Assembly: GCF_025698545.1 (NCBI RefSeq)
Contig: NC_068577.1
Location: 32,319,250 to 32,383,249, forward strand
Direction of reading: 5' to 3'
Length of the DNA: 64,000 nucleotides
DNA from: Gossypium raimondii
Lineage: Eukaryota > Streptophyta > Magnoliopsida > Malvales > Malvaceae
The position numbers and the translations under genes were made by a program. Under the pieces are notes generated by a model, which saw only the letters and a program-made list of their open reading frames with translations, did no database searches and had not been told where the DNA came from. The first letter of the stretch is position 1; each line of letters begins with the position of its first letter. Of the stretch, positions 11,853-22,739 are shown one piece after another.

Positions 11853-12712
11853 AAGTGCTCCGACATAAGTTAGCGCGGGTGACTCAGCAAACCTATATAT
11901 GAAAAGAAGACCCAGAGTCCCGAGAAATTATGCTATATGAACTTCCGTTTTCACCGACAATAAACTGGTTCTAAATCAGCCAATAAAACAGACACAAAGA
12001 GAAGATCAAACTATCCATATCTGTACAAGTTGAAGTTCCCATCTACTGGAGAAATTGAGCTCGTACCATATATCTCCAATATCCTTAAAATATTTCATTA
12101 AATTTAATGAGATACCATGAGTTTACAGCAAGTTTCTCCATGAGAGTGGTGTTGCAACTTAGCAGGATCTTCAACAGGTTAAACCAATCCATCTCATATC
12201 AACTAGTGCAATGGTAGGTGAAACTTACAAAAAAGAACATATAGTAATATATTGCAAAGAAAGAGATGTTGAAACTGTATAAAACTGAGGCCAACAACAA
12301 GATATAAGTTGCTTTGTGTGACAAACTGTATGCCTGAAGACCGGGGTCGTGTGATTGAGTAGCACAAAGCGTTTTGAAGACCTTGGCTTACCTGCCATCA
12401 ATAGTTTTACTAAACCTATACCCCTTAATCCACTTCAAACTAGAATCCCTGCAACACTAACCATCCACAGACGAATTGGTTAAATTTCATTAACACTTGT
12501 CTTAACAATCAGAGCATTCAGCCATGGGGTTTCGATGCATCCTGAAAAGTTCAGCGTAGAATAGTTCTGTTTCCCCAGGTACCCATTTCATTTTATGTAG
12601 TAAATCAACAACCGAGATTAGTGAGATTGATATTACACATGGGCTTGGAACATTTTCCAAAGGAGAATTAACGAAAGCAATAACAAGTTTTGATGATTTG
12701 TTTAGTTGTTGG
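11853..12712. other. Spacer between the two U1 genes
   Basis: No gene is recognised in these 860 bases. The open frame at 12502-12747 runs into the second U1 gene on the same strand and is not credible as a protein. Confidence 0.55.
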
Positions 12713-12875
12713 AGGGGGCCGCGCGAACACGAGCCCCCAGCTGCCACAAATTATGACGTACACTCTCCATAAAAAGGAGATGTTAGGCTGATGCACCGCC
12801 TCAATGTGCAATGGAGGCCACCAACCTAGGCCATGGGCCTACTTGATCGCCCATAGACCCCGTCCAGGTATGTAT
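12713..12875 (-). ncRNA. U1 snRNA variant with altered 5'-splice-site recognition end
   Basis: This second U1-like gene is in the same orientation, 0.94 kb away. The minus strand begins ATACATACCTGGACGGGG: position 5 of the RNA is A instead of U, so the end would pair with CAG/GUAUGUAU rather than GUAAGUAU. The rest keeps the GATCA loop, the CCATTGCAC loop, a closed stem III, the Sm site AATTTGTGG (12744-12752 on plus) and the terminal hairpin. Several stem changes are compensated on the other strand of the stem, which argues for a folded RNA. It has a perfect USE at 12942-12952 but only a weak TATA-like sequence, and no clear 3' box was seen. It could be a functional variant or an early pseudogene. 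Confidence 0.85.
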
Positions 12876-12895
12876 GGATGCATCCGCACCTTTTC

Positions 12896-12907
12896 CTCTT
12901 TTTTAAA
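12896..12907 (-). promoter_or_regulatory. Weak TATA-like element of the variant U1 gene
   Basis: The minus strand reads GGTTTAAAAAAG about 22-33 nt upstream of the RNA start. It is in the expected place but poorer than the TATA box of the first U1 gene. Confidence 0.5.
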
Positions 12908-12941
12908 CCACTAACCTCCACCTGCATCTTGCTTACCTCAT

Positions 12942-12952
12942 CGATGTGGGAT
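12942..12952 (-). promoter_or_regulatory. Upstream sequence element (USE) of the variant U1 gene
   Basis: The minus strand reads ATCCCACATCG, a perfect match to RTCCCACATCG, 67-77 nt upstream of the RNA start. Confidence 0.88.
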
Positions 12953-14242
12953 ACTAGGAAATATGGCTTCTTAATTTTTAAATCCAATAACTGGCTTTCT
13001 TTGGGAAGTTGGGGCCTGCAAAATGCACCAACCAATGACCAATTTGATTGGTAATCTAATTACATAAAGTTGTAATAATCTTTGTTGTGAAAATGAGTAA
13101 TTTCTTTAGATTATTGGGTTATGATTTTGCCAAAAGAGGGGGTTTTTTTTTATATGTTTCACTTTCAGCTTCAAAATTTACTAATTTAGAGTTAAGAGTT
13201 CAATTATTTATGTATTGAATAGTGGAAGTTGTAGTTCAATGAACTCTTTCTTCATGCCGTCCTGATGAACGGTTTAAGCAAGAATGTAGCAAATAGGTTT
13301 TCGCCTAATCAAAAGTTTAAACTCTATGATATTCGGATCCGTATTTGAATGTTTTAAATTCTCTCTTGAATTGTTTTATTTGTTAAACATGTCCTCTTAA
13401 ATATAAGTAATGTCTGAGTATGAAGACGGACTCGATATAGAGCTAGAATCACAAGTTTTGTGTTTAACTTTGAAGCATTCTCTTAAAATAATATTACTAT
13501 GAACCGTTTCGGATATGGAATAAGTTTATGATAATCGTTAGTGAATTTGTATTATTATTTAAACAAAAAAGATTTAATTTATTTTAAACAATAAAATAGA
13601 TTTTCAACAAATAAAATATTCCAACCAAAAAAATTTTTAAATCTAGGAATTGCTTGAATAAAAACTAGTCTTTGCGGATAGAGTCGATGCCAAAGAAATT
13701 AAAAGTTCTAATGTCCATTTTGACCCTTAAACTATACTTATTCTCCTATTTTGGTATTTAACTTTTTTTTTTCTCATTTTAGTACTTAAACTATTCTCCA
13801 TTATTCGAATTGACTTGCGGCATTAAAAAATAAATAAAGACCAACACGTGGTCCTATTAGAATGTGCCACTTCAATTTTATTTTATTTTTAATATTATCC
13901 ATATTATATTGATTAAAAAGTTAAAAGTAACATATATAATAATTAAAAAAATTAAAAAAAACAACAAGTTTATTTAAAAATAAAATTTTATAAAATATAT
14001 AAATATAAATTTTAAAAATTCCTAATAATATATATAAATTAAAAATATATACATTTTATAAACTTAAAATTTTCAAAATATATATTCTATAAAATTAGTA
14101 ATAAATTTGTATTTATTTCAAAATTTATAAATTCTAAAAATTCAAAACAATTAATAAAAATTCAAAAATAGAAAAAGTTTAACTAAAGAAATACAAAATA
14201 TAGAAATTGAAAATTTGAAAAAGTTTAACTTTTAAAAACTAT

Positions 14243-14292
<50 letters not shown>

Positions 14293-14588
14293 ATTTTAAT
14301 AACTTTTAAAAAATTGAAAAAATAAGTTATATTTTTAAAAATTTTGTGATTTTTTTAAATATTGAAAATTTAAAAGAAACACTTGACAACGATCAATCAA
14401 GATTAATCAATGATTTGTCAAAGTCAAAAGTATTTTTAAAATATTTATTTCTTAATATTCTTTTTCCTAATTTTGAATTTAAATTTAAATTTTTAATTTT
14501 AATACACCTAATGCCATGTGGCATATTTTGATTAGCTTATGTGCCACATGGCACATTCTGCTTGGCATCATATATCAACTGATTTTTT
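12953..14588. other. AT-rich intergenic DNA, no gene recognised
   Basis: The sequence at 13710-14580 looks like diverged dispersed-repeat DNA (phrases such as TTTTGACCCTTAAACTATA and GCCACATGGCACA) and contains a TA microsatellite. Open frames here are AT-driven and have no domain. Confidence 0.5.
14247..14285. repeat. (TA)n microsatellite
   Basis: About 19 uninterrupted TA units, seen directly. Confidence 0.95.
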
Positions 14589-14960
14589 CACTACACCAAA
14601 ACAGGCTTTTAGCGGCGTTTGGACAAAAAAACGCCACTAAAAAATCAAGCATTAGCGGCGCTTCTATAAAAACGCCGCTAAAGGTCGAGAATTAGCGTCG
14701 CTTTTTGGAAAACGCCGCTAAAAATAAGCATTAGCGGCATTTTTTTAAAAGCGCCGCAAAAAGCCTAAGCCCAACAATAGGGCTTTCTGAGTTTTTGGGG
14801 CATTTAGCAACGTTTTTGAAAAAGCGCCGCTAATGCTCGGTCCTTTAGCGACATTTTTGAAAAAGCGCCACTAATGCTCGGGCCTTTAGCGGCTTTTTTG
14901 AAAAAGCGCCACTAATGCTCGGGCCTTTAGCGGCGTTTTTTAAAAAGCGCCGCTAATAAT
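14589..14960. repeat. Subterminal hairpin-motif array of element A (left)
   Basis: Repeated units of the form TTAGCGGCG-TTTTT-spacer-AAAA-GCGCCGCTAA, each a small inverted repeat, spaced about 40-50 bp. In En/Spm elements the subterminal arrays bind the TnpA-type protein; that role here is inferred. Confidence 0.85.
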
Positions 14961-15769
14961 AATAATATCGTATTATCTCATTCTTTGATATATTCTCAAG
15001 TAATGTTTCAATTATATATATTTTTTATAAGTTGAAAAAATTGATATTTCGTTGTATTTATTATATATTGGTCAAATTTACATTTAAATGATAACAAATA
15101 ATATTGTTTAATACAAAATGTTTTTATTAAAGAGAAGTCGTCCTAACTCCTAACTATTTATTATTATTTTTCAATCACAGTTTATTTAAACTACTTTACT
15201 AGAAAAATATATTAAATTGTGAGTAAAATAAAATATCATAAAACTTAAATTGTTGTGTTGTAAAGAATAAAAATAGAATAAATTTTATAAGAATAATAAA
15301 TTTTGATAGTTCGATTAAATAAATCAAAAAAGTAATATAAAACACCAAATATCGTGATAAATAATATTATATATTGATAATTTTATTACCAAAAATAATT
15401 TTATATTTAGTTAATCAAACATGAACACAACAATGACCTAATAGTATCTACTCAAGAGTAAGAACGAAAATGAATGAAAGGGGACAAATGAGGTTGTTAC
15501 TTGGTCTAATACCCACTAGAAATTAATACTAGCTAGGTTTTTAGGTTGAGAAAGGGTTATAGGAAAATATTATAAATATTGAAATTCGAATAAAATTTAT
15601 TAAATATTGAATTTTAGAAAATAATTAAGTGAAGTTGGGATTCAATTTAGCTAGTAGAGTCGGTGGGGTTAGTTAGACGATTTGCTCCCGAAAAGAAAAA
15701 GCTGCTTGTTTTTTCTTGATAACAAAAAGTGTTAGCTGGGTCTCGAGTCTAGAGCCGAATGTTTATGGG

Positions 15770-16150
15770 ATTAGGGATTCTGATTTAAGGGTTGTGATTT
15801 AAGGTTTACGGGTTAGGGGTTAGGGGTTAGAGGTTAAGATCAGTTAGGGATTTAGGGTTTATGGATTCAGTGTCAGGTTATGGTTTAGATTAATTAGTGT
15901 GTTTTAATTTATATATTAAATAATGTTTAGGGATTAGGGATTCGGGGTCAGGTTAGGGTTTAGGGTTTAAAGATTTAGGGTCGAGTTAGGGTTTATGATT
16001 TAGGATTTAGATTAATTAGTGTTTTTTAATATATATATATATTAAATAAGGTTTAAGGGTTAGTGGTTAGGAATTTGGGGTTTGGGGTTAAGAGTTAGTG
16101 ATTTAAGGTTTAGAGATTCGGGGTCGGGTTAGGGTTTAAGGTTTAGATTA
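15770..16150. repeat. Degenerate telomere-like TTTAGGG tract in element A
   Basis: Irregular repeats built from GGGTTAG, GGTTTAGGG and GGGGTTAGG, interrupted by TTTAGATTAATTAGTGT phrases. It lies about 1.2-1.6 kb inside the left end. Elements B and C have the same kind of tract at the same relative place and orientation. Confidence 0.8.
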
Positions 16151-16279
16151 ATTAGTATTTTTAAATTTATATACTAATTAAGTTCTTATATAATTGTAAA
16201 AGAGATAATAATAAATTGTAAAGATTATTAATTTAAAATTGATATGCTATATACAATAATTGAATATAAAAAATTATAA

Positions 16280-17155
16280 AATACGCCGCTAATATGTATT
16301 AGAATTTTTCAAAACGGTGTCGTTTCATTACAAGAATTTAATTTATTAGTGGCGTTTCTTACGTAAATTTGGAAAAGGTAACATTAGCGGTGTTTATGAC
16401 TAAAAATATTTAATCTAAACCATTTGATATATTTAAATATTAGATTTAAAAAATTAATAAAAAATGTAACAAATTGATACAGATAAGTAACTATCTATTT
16501 TGGATATATAGGACCAAATTATAGCAAATAAAAATAAAATACAAAAACTAAAATCATTCCACATCGAACATCTAGCAAAATAATTATATTTTAGTTAGGA
16601 AGAAATATCTCTAATAAAATGGAGATTAGATCGAAATGAATAATATAAAATCATGATTAACGTCTCAATCTTTAATAGAAACTTGATATGTGAGAGATTA
16701 ATTGCTTACATTGAATAATTCTAACTTAATAATTAATTATAGTCATTTAATCATTTTTTCTTATTAAAATATACGATATTTATTTTGAGAGTACTTGATT
16801 TTTTTATAAAATTTAATTTATAAAAAATAATAATTGTTTTATAAAATCACTTAACTAATAATTTTTAACAGACAAAATAAAAGATTTTTAGCATAGTAAA
16901 ACAGTGTCGTTTTATTCCAAATGAAATAATTTTTTGCGGCGTTTTTCATAAAAGGTAAGCAATAGCGGCGTTTTTTAAAAAACGCCACAAAAAATAATTT
17001 TATTTTAAAAATAGCGCCATTTTATATAGCAAAACAGTGTCGTTTTATTCCAAATAAAATAATTTTTTGCGGCGTTTTTACAATAGATAAGCAATAGCGG
17101 CGTTTTTATAAAAAACGCCACAAAATAAAATTTACTTTTAAAAAAATAGTGCCAT
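16280..17155. repeat. Second GCGGCG/CGCCGC motif block of element A
   Basis: Scattered ACGCCGC, GCGGCGTTT and AACGCCACAAAA units plus AAACAGTGTCGTTT motifs follow the telomere-like tract and run up to the captured gene X. They are sparser and more diverged than the terminal array. Confidence 0.7.
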
Positions 17156-17245
17156 TTTTTAAAATTCCCTCCCCCCCCAAATCCCCAACTTTCCCCCCTA
17201 AAATCCCTAATTTTCCACATCCAAGAAAGAAACCCAGAAGGTTAT

Positions 17246-17782
17246 TCAACTCTGTGTTCCTTCCCAAGTGAAGCCAAACCCATCTTTGATTCTGTTTGCA
17301 ATAAGAGCCAGGCGTAGCGGAACACTAAATCTCCCAACCATTCTCAAATCCTTCCCTAAATCCTCTTCTAAGATTTGGAAGTCTAAATAATCTACTTTAC
17401 TCTTCACTTTGGCTTTAAGTTGCTCCATAAAACTTTCTACGCACTCATCATCAACCTGCAGTTTAAGTCATGGAGATGCACATCAATTCTAAAGTCTAAA
17501 CCCACCAATAAGAAGCATGAAAAGAGATTTGAACAAAACCTTTCCATGTTTTGAAGCAGAAGATATATTTGCGTCTCCTTCTTCCATTATTATTGTATTC
17601 TTTGTGTTCGACTTGGCTGCCTTTATCTGTTTTTTGGGTTGTTCTGTCACTGTAAGCTTTTCATATTCTTCTCTCATTCTTCTTCTCTGTTTTGCTTCCA
17701 ATTTTGCTTTCTTTTCTTTATGATTTAGATTTTCTTGCGTCATTCTTCTATTATCTGCCGCAGCACAGCCAGATCTCACCAT
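17246..17782 (-). pseudogene. Captured host gene fragment X (unrecognised small protein)
   Basis: Inside element A the minus strand holds a two-exon reading frame: 17782-17540 (81 codons) and 17455-17246 (69 codons plus stop), joined by a GT-AG intron in phase, 150 residues in all. The product starts MVRSGCAAADN, has a strongly basic, coiled-coil-prone stretch KEKKAKLEAKQRRRMREEYEKL at about residues 20-41, and ends with a region containing DFQILEEDLG and a GFGFTWEGTQS terminus. I do not recognise the family. It is divergently oriented to the signal peptide peptidase fragment, about 385 bp apart, so both may have been picked up as one piece of host DNA with a shared promoter region. Whether it is complete or expressed cannot be told from the sequence. 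Confidence 0.6.
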
Positions 17783-18166
17783 ATCTATTGTTGCCAAAAA
17801 TAAATCATAACACAAATTTAAAAACAAAAACAGCCAGATTGAACACCATTTTACCAACCCAGCTTCAATCACCAGTTTGAATCTTTGTAGACTCACTCAC
17901 AGAAACAGATTCAATTAATCAAAATTTAAACAAAAAAGCAACCAACCAAGCCATGATTGATTCATAACAAACTAAAAAAAAAATTATCAATCAGTGAAGC
18001 AGAAATCATAAATAATGAATTAGCTACTTTTGTAAGAATATAATTACCTAGTAGTACTGCAAAATAATAATTACTAATTGATTTTATTATAATTTTTTCC
18101 TTCTTGTTGTAGGTAGAAAGAAGGTCGATTCTTCGTTGCTGTTATATTTAAAAATAAACGACGACG

Positions 18167-19516
18167 ATGAAGAACACTGAAAGACTCGTCAATTTGGCTT
18201 TAGCAGGTTTGCCTTTTTTTTGATGTACTCTTGATTAATTTTAGTTTATTATTTACATTTTGGGTTTGCATTTGAAAGAATTCTTGTCTTTTTAGGATAA
18301 TTTCTGCTCAGTTTATTCAGTTGTTTAATTTAGTTTTGTACTAGCTGGGAGGATTTAGTTAGTTAATGTATCTTCTGGTTCTAGTTGCAAAGAAAATATG
18401 AGAGCTGATAGGAAAGAATGATTTGAGGGTGAAATTTGGGAATGTGTAAGGGTAGGACGGGGTAGCTTTGTTATTTGGCATGAATGATAGTTGGTTTATT
18501 TATAAAGTTATGCATTATATGTGGAGAATTTAAAGGGATTACATTTCATTTCACCCAAATCTTTGCAGTTTTGAAAAAAGGAAAAGAAAAACTTTAAAAA
18601 GAACTGAAATCTTATGTTCTGTTTGATTGCTGCCTTGGACACAAAATCTGTTTGTTTTTAATAATTAGTAAACAAAATAGTTGTGTTTGATTTTATAATG
18701 AAACAATCATGTTATAACTTGTGTTACATTTTATCATCTGCTTTTTTTAATCAAATAGGATTTTTTTTCTTTACACTTTCATTTCCTTTTAGCAACTTTT
18801 TATGAACCAAAAACTAATAGGCAAAAGCAGCAATCAGTGAATGCACTTTGCGTTGCATATCCCCACCTTTCTCAGTTCAGATGCATTGTTACGTATCTTT
18901 AAATATATTAATTTTAGACCTCATGAATCTTGCTTAATATACTTGTGAATGAATACATACTTGGCATATGGCTGATTTTTTTAGAGAATATGTGGAACTA
19001 AGGAAACTCTTATTATGAGTCACTGTTAGATGTGAGATCTCTCAGGTACCACATGTGCGCTTAAGAAGCTGGACTCTTTCTAATGTAGCATCCTTGATTT
19101 GCTAAATGCAGGGTTGACATTGGGACCACTTGTCGTGAAGGTAGATCCTAATTTGAATGTTATTTTGACTGCATGCCTTGCAGTATATGTGGGCTGCTAT
19201 CGTTCTATCAAGCCAACTCCCCCATCAGTGAGTATGATAGCATTTAAATTAACTCTTCGCCTTCTTGTTTGTCATTCAGTTCTATAGATTAAAATTGGCT
19301 GACAATTTGTCTGTCATACAGGAGACAATGTCTAAGGAGCATGCTATGCGTTTTCCATTTGTTGGGAGTGCAATGTTGTTATCACTTTTCTTGTTGTTCA
19401 AGTTCTTATCGAAAGACTTGGTTAAAATTGTTCTTGGTACTCTGAAGATATTTATGGAAAATTACCCTATGATTCTATTGTATTTATACTGCATGGTTGC
19501 ACCATGTATTTCTTAA
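18167..19516 (+). pseudogene. Captured 5' part of a signal peptide peptidase (SPP) gene
   Basis: Three exons with proper GT-AG junctions lie inside element A: 18167-18206, 19112-19227, and from 19322. They encode MKNTERLVNLALAG, then LTLGPLVVKVDPNLNVILTA and YVGCYRSIKPTPPS, then ETMSKEHAMRFPFVGSAMLL and a hydrophobic segment ending KFLSKDLV. This matches the N-terminal part of plant signal peptide peptidase, an intramembrane aspartyl protease of the ER that clears signal peptides. Similarity stops after KDLV near 19425; the frame then runs into unrelated residues and ends at 19516. The YD and GLGD catalytic motifs and most membrane segments are absent, so it cannot be an active protease. It is a transduplicated fragment, not the host gene. 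Confidence 0.8.
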
Positions 19517-19884
19517 CTAGTTTGATAAATTTTTATGTGTGGTGTTTAATTTTTCATTACTGTCTGTGTTTTAATTTTTCATATGTATTATTTATTTTAG
19601 TTTTGATTCTAAATTTTTATTTTTACTTTAATATTTATGACAACTTGAGTTCTAACTTTTGAATTTTAATTGTGTTATTAATTTATTATTTTAAATTCTA
19701 AAATTAAATTCATTAATTTTTATATTTAGTTTTAAAGTTAAAATTTTCATAGAAAATTTAATTTAAATAATATTTTTTATTTATCTTTAAAAAGTATATT
19801 TAAAGTTCAAATTTAAAAAATAAAACATAATATAATATTTATCATAAAAATAAATATTATTTGATTAAAATAATTTTTTTAAAG

Positions 19885-20239
19885 GTTATATTTTTAGCGG
19901 CGTTTTTGTGAGAAGCGCCGCTAAAGGTTTGTCCTTTAGCGGCGTTTGTGATAAAAGCGCCGCTAAAGCTTCATGATCTTTAGCAGCGTTTGTGGAAAAA
20001 GCATCGCTAAAGGTCATGGTCTTTAGCGGCGTTTTCGGAAAAAGCGCCGCTAAAGGTTATGGTCTATAGCGGCGTTTTTGGGAAAAGCGCCGCTAAAGGT
20101 CTTGGTCTTTAGCGGCGTTTTTGGGTAAAGCGTCGCTAAAGACTAAGACCTTTAGCGGCGTTTGTGGGTAAAGCGCCGCTAAAGTTAGCGACGTGTTCTT
20201 TAGCGGCGTTTTTTTCGGCGCTTCTCAATGCGCCGCAAA
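19885..20239. repeat. Right-hand subterminal hairpin array of element A
   Basis: At least seven consecutive units TTTAGCGGCGTTT...AAAGCGCCGCTAAAG, about 45-50 bp apart, are among the best-preserved copies in the window. The array is cut by the insertion of element C after AAA at 20237-20239 and resumes at 44931-45003. Confidence 0.88.
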
Positions 20240-21290
20240 CACTACACCAAAAGAGGCCTTTAACGGCGCATTTAGCGGCGTTTTAAAGCAAAACGCCACA
20301 AAAAACTGAGCAATAGCGGCGAGTGTTAAAAAACGCCAGAAATTACAAGCAACAGCGGCGATTACCCAAAAGTGCCGCAAATGAGTTAGGGAAATGGTAC
20401 CGTTTTCATGGTCAGATTCAAAGACATTAGTGGCGCTTTAAAGAAAACGCCGCAAAAGAGAAACATTAGCAGCGCTTGCTACAAAAGCGCCGCAAAAGTG
20501 ATTAACAGACGATGCCGTATTGATTTACGTTTGATGACATTAGTGGCGTTTATAAGTAAACGCCGCAAAAGATCATGTATTCGCGGCGCGTTCATAAAAG
20601 CGCCATAAAGTTTTTCACTGAACGACGCCGTTTTCTTGTTAAATTTTAGACAGAAATAGTGGCGTTTTAAATGAAGTGCCGCTGAAGCCAATCATTGGAG
20701 ACGCAAAAACGGAAGCGCTGGAAAATGTTTCAAGCATACGCCGTCTTAGGGACAATAGTAGCGGCGCTTTACTGGAACACCACAAAAGATTTTAGCGAAC
20801 GACATCGTTTTCGTGATGAGTTTTATACATTATGGTGGCGCTTTAAAGAAATCGTCGCTGAAGTAAATCATTAGCGGCGGTTCTAATTAAGCGCCGCAAT
20901 AAGTTTTAAGCATATGCCGTCGTTTTCTGTTGTGCTTAGGAACATTAGTGGCGGTTTGCTAAAAACGCCGCAAATGTCAAGCATTAGCGGTAATAGTTTT
21001 AGCCAAACGACAACGGTTTTTTTTCAGATTTTAGAGATATTAGTGGCGCTTAGCTGCAAACGCCGCAATGTTCAATAATTTTAATTAAAACGATGTCATT
21101 TTGTTGTATAGGTTTAGGTACATTAGCGGCGCAACTTTTAAAAATGCCGCATAAGTTAAGCATTAGCGGCACTTTGTTGTAAGCGCCGCAAAAAGATTTA
21201 AGCAAACGGCGTCGTTTTGTGGTGGAGGTTTAGAGACGTTAGTGGCGTGTTTTGGGGAAGCGCCGCAAATTGTTAAGCAAAACAATATTT
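20240..21290. repeat. Left subterminal array of element C
   Basis: About 1 kb of alternating motifs: TTAGTGGCG or TAGCGGCG, spacer, CGCCGCAAAA, interleaved with a second palindrome class, ACGGCGTCGTTTT and variants. The regular alternation of two motif classes is more elaborate than in element A. Confidence 0.82.
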
Positions 21291-21299
21291 TTTTTTTTG

Positions 21300-21870
21300 A
21301 GCTTTTAATGCATTGGCGGTTTAGGGATTATGGATTTAGGCCTTACAGTTTATTGTTTATTGTTTAAGGGTTGAGGTTTAAGATTTAAGGTTTATAGTTT
21401 ATATATGTTTTATAATTTAGGGTTTTGGATTTAAGGTTTATATGTTCTATGATTCAGGGTTTAAGGAATATGGCTAAGTTAAGGGTTTAGGGATTATGGT
21501 GCAATGGTTGGGGTCTAAGGTTTAAGTGTTTAGGGTTAAAGGTTAGGGGTTAGGGGTTTATAGTTAATGTTTTATGATTGAAGGTTTAGGGGATATGGTT
21601 AAGGGTTATGTATTATGGTTTGTGGTTTATCATTTGAGGTTGGGGCTTAGGGTGTAGGTGTTAAGGGGTTAAGGGTCATGGTTTATGATTTATAGGTTTA
21701 CGATTTAGGGTTGAAGGGATAAGAGGGTCTAGGTCAATTTAGGATTAAGGGTTAAGGGTTTAGGGTTTAGGGTACCCTAAACTGATTTAGGGTTTAAGGT
21801 TTAAGGAATAGAGTTTATAGTTTAGGGTTTAAAGGATAGGGGTTGTGGTTTAGGGTCTAGGTTATTTAGT
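21300..21870. repeat. Degenerate telomere-like TTTAGGG tract in element C
   Basis: About 570 bp of irregular GGTTTAGGG, GGTTTAAGG and GGGTTAGGGG units on the plus strand, 1.1-1.6 kb from the element's left end. Confidence 0.8.
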
Positions 21871-22089
21871 ATTTTTGAAAATTACAACTTGACTTCACCG
21901 AATTTAATTTTTAAATTGATGTTTTAGAAAAATACAAACACTATCTACGGATTAAGTTCCTACCTTAAATTTTAATAAAAAACCATCACTAAAAATCAAA
22001 TTTCCCATTTAATAGAATTAAAAATAATATTGTCATATTGTTGTATGATATTTTAATTTTTTAAATTATTAAATATTTGGAAATTATTT

Positions 22090-22700
22090 ACGCCAGTGGC
22101 ATTTTGGCCAGAAACGACGCAAAAATGTGTTTAAAATTACGTAAAATGGCGCCGTTTGGCTAAAGGAATTTGAATTTTAATGGCGTTTTTCATAAAAACG
22201 CCACTGAAGGTATGCTATAGTGGCGTTTTATATTGAAACGCCGCAAATCCATAAATGTTTGTATGTACGAAAACGGTGTCATTTTCTTAAATGATTTGAA
22301 CTCCTTACTGGCGTTTTTATTTAAAACGCCGCAAACTGTGATCTTTAGCGGCGTTTGGTATGGAAACGCCACAAATGTGCATTACAAAATGTTCAGAACG
22401 TCACCGTTTCGTTACATGAATTTGAATTTTAGTGGCGTTTGTATGAAAAACGCCACAGAAGGTATACAGTAGTGGCGTTTTTATAGAAACGCCGCAAATC
22501 CATATATGTTTTTGTGAACGAAAACGGCATCGTTTTCTTAAATAATTTGAACTCGTTAGTGGCGTTTGTATTTAAAACACCACAACTATAAGCTTTAGCG
22601 GCGTTTAGTATGAAAACGCCACAAATGTGTATTACAAAATGTTCAGAACGTCGCCGTTTCGGTTGAGGAATAGTTCTGTTATTCAGAACGTCGTCGTTCT
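22090..22700. repeat. Second subterminal motif block of element C
   Basis: Units of GTGGCGTTT-spacer-AACGCCGCAAA alternate with AACGGTGTCATTTTC or ACGTCGCCGTTTC. The unit at about 22295-22500 recurs at about 22510-22690, so the block partly arose by local duplication. Confidence 0.8.
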
Positions 22701-22739
22701 GCTTGGCGTCACATATTTTTCCCTTTTCGAACCCTAAAA

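Noticed and set aside
11616..12875. The two similar GC-rich blocks as the LTRs of a small TRIM-type retrotransposon (for example Cassandra)
   Set aside because: The sequences match U1 snRNA (5' end, GATCA and CCATTGCAC loops, Sm site), not 5S rRNA, and each has its own USE. There are no TG..CA ends or primer-binding site.
12502..13035. Two minus-strand open frames overlapping the variant U1 gene
   Set aside because: They translate structured snRNA and its promoter; no domain is seen, and the U1 and USE features explain the conservation.
21300..21870. TTTAGGG tract as a true telomere or chromosome end
   Set aside because: It is short, degenerate, internal to a transposon and followed by more element sequence.
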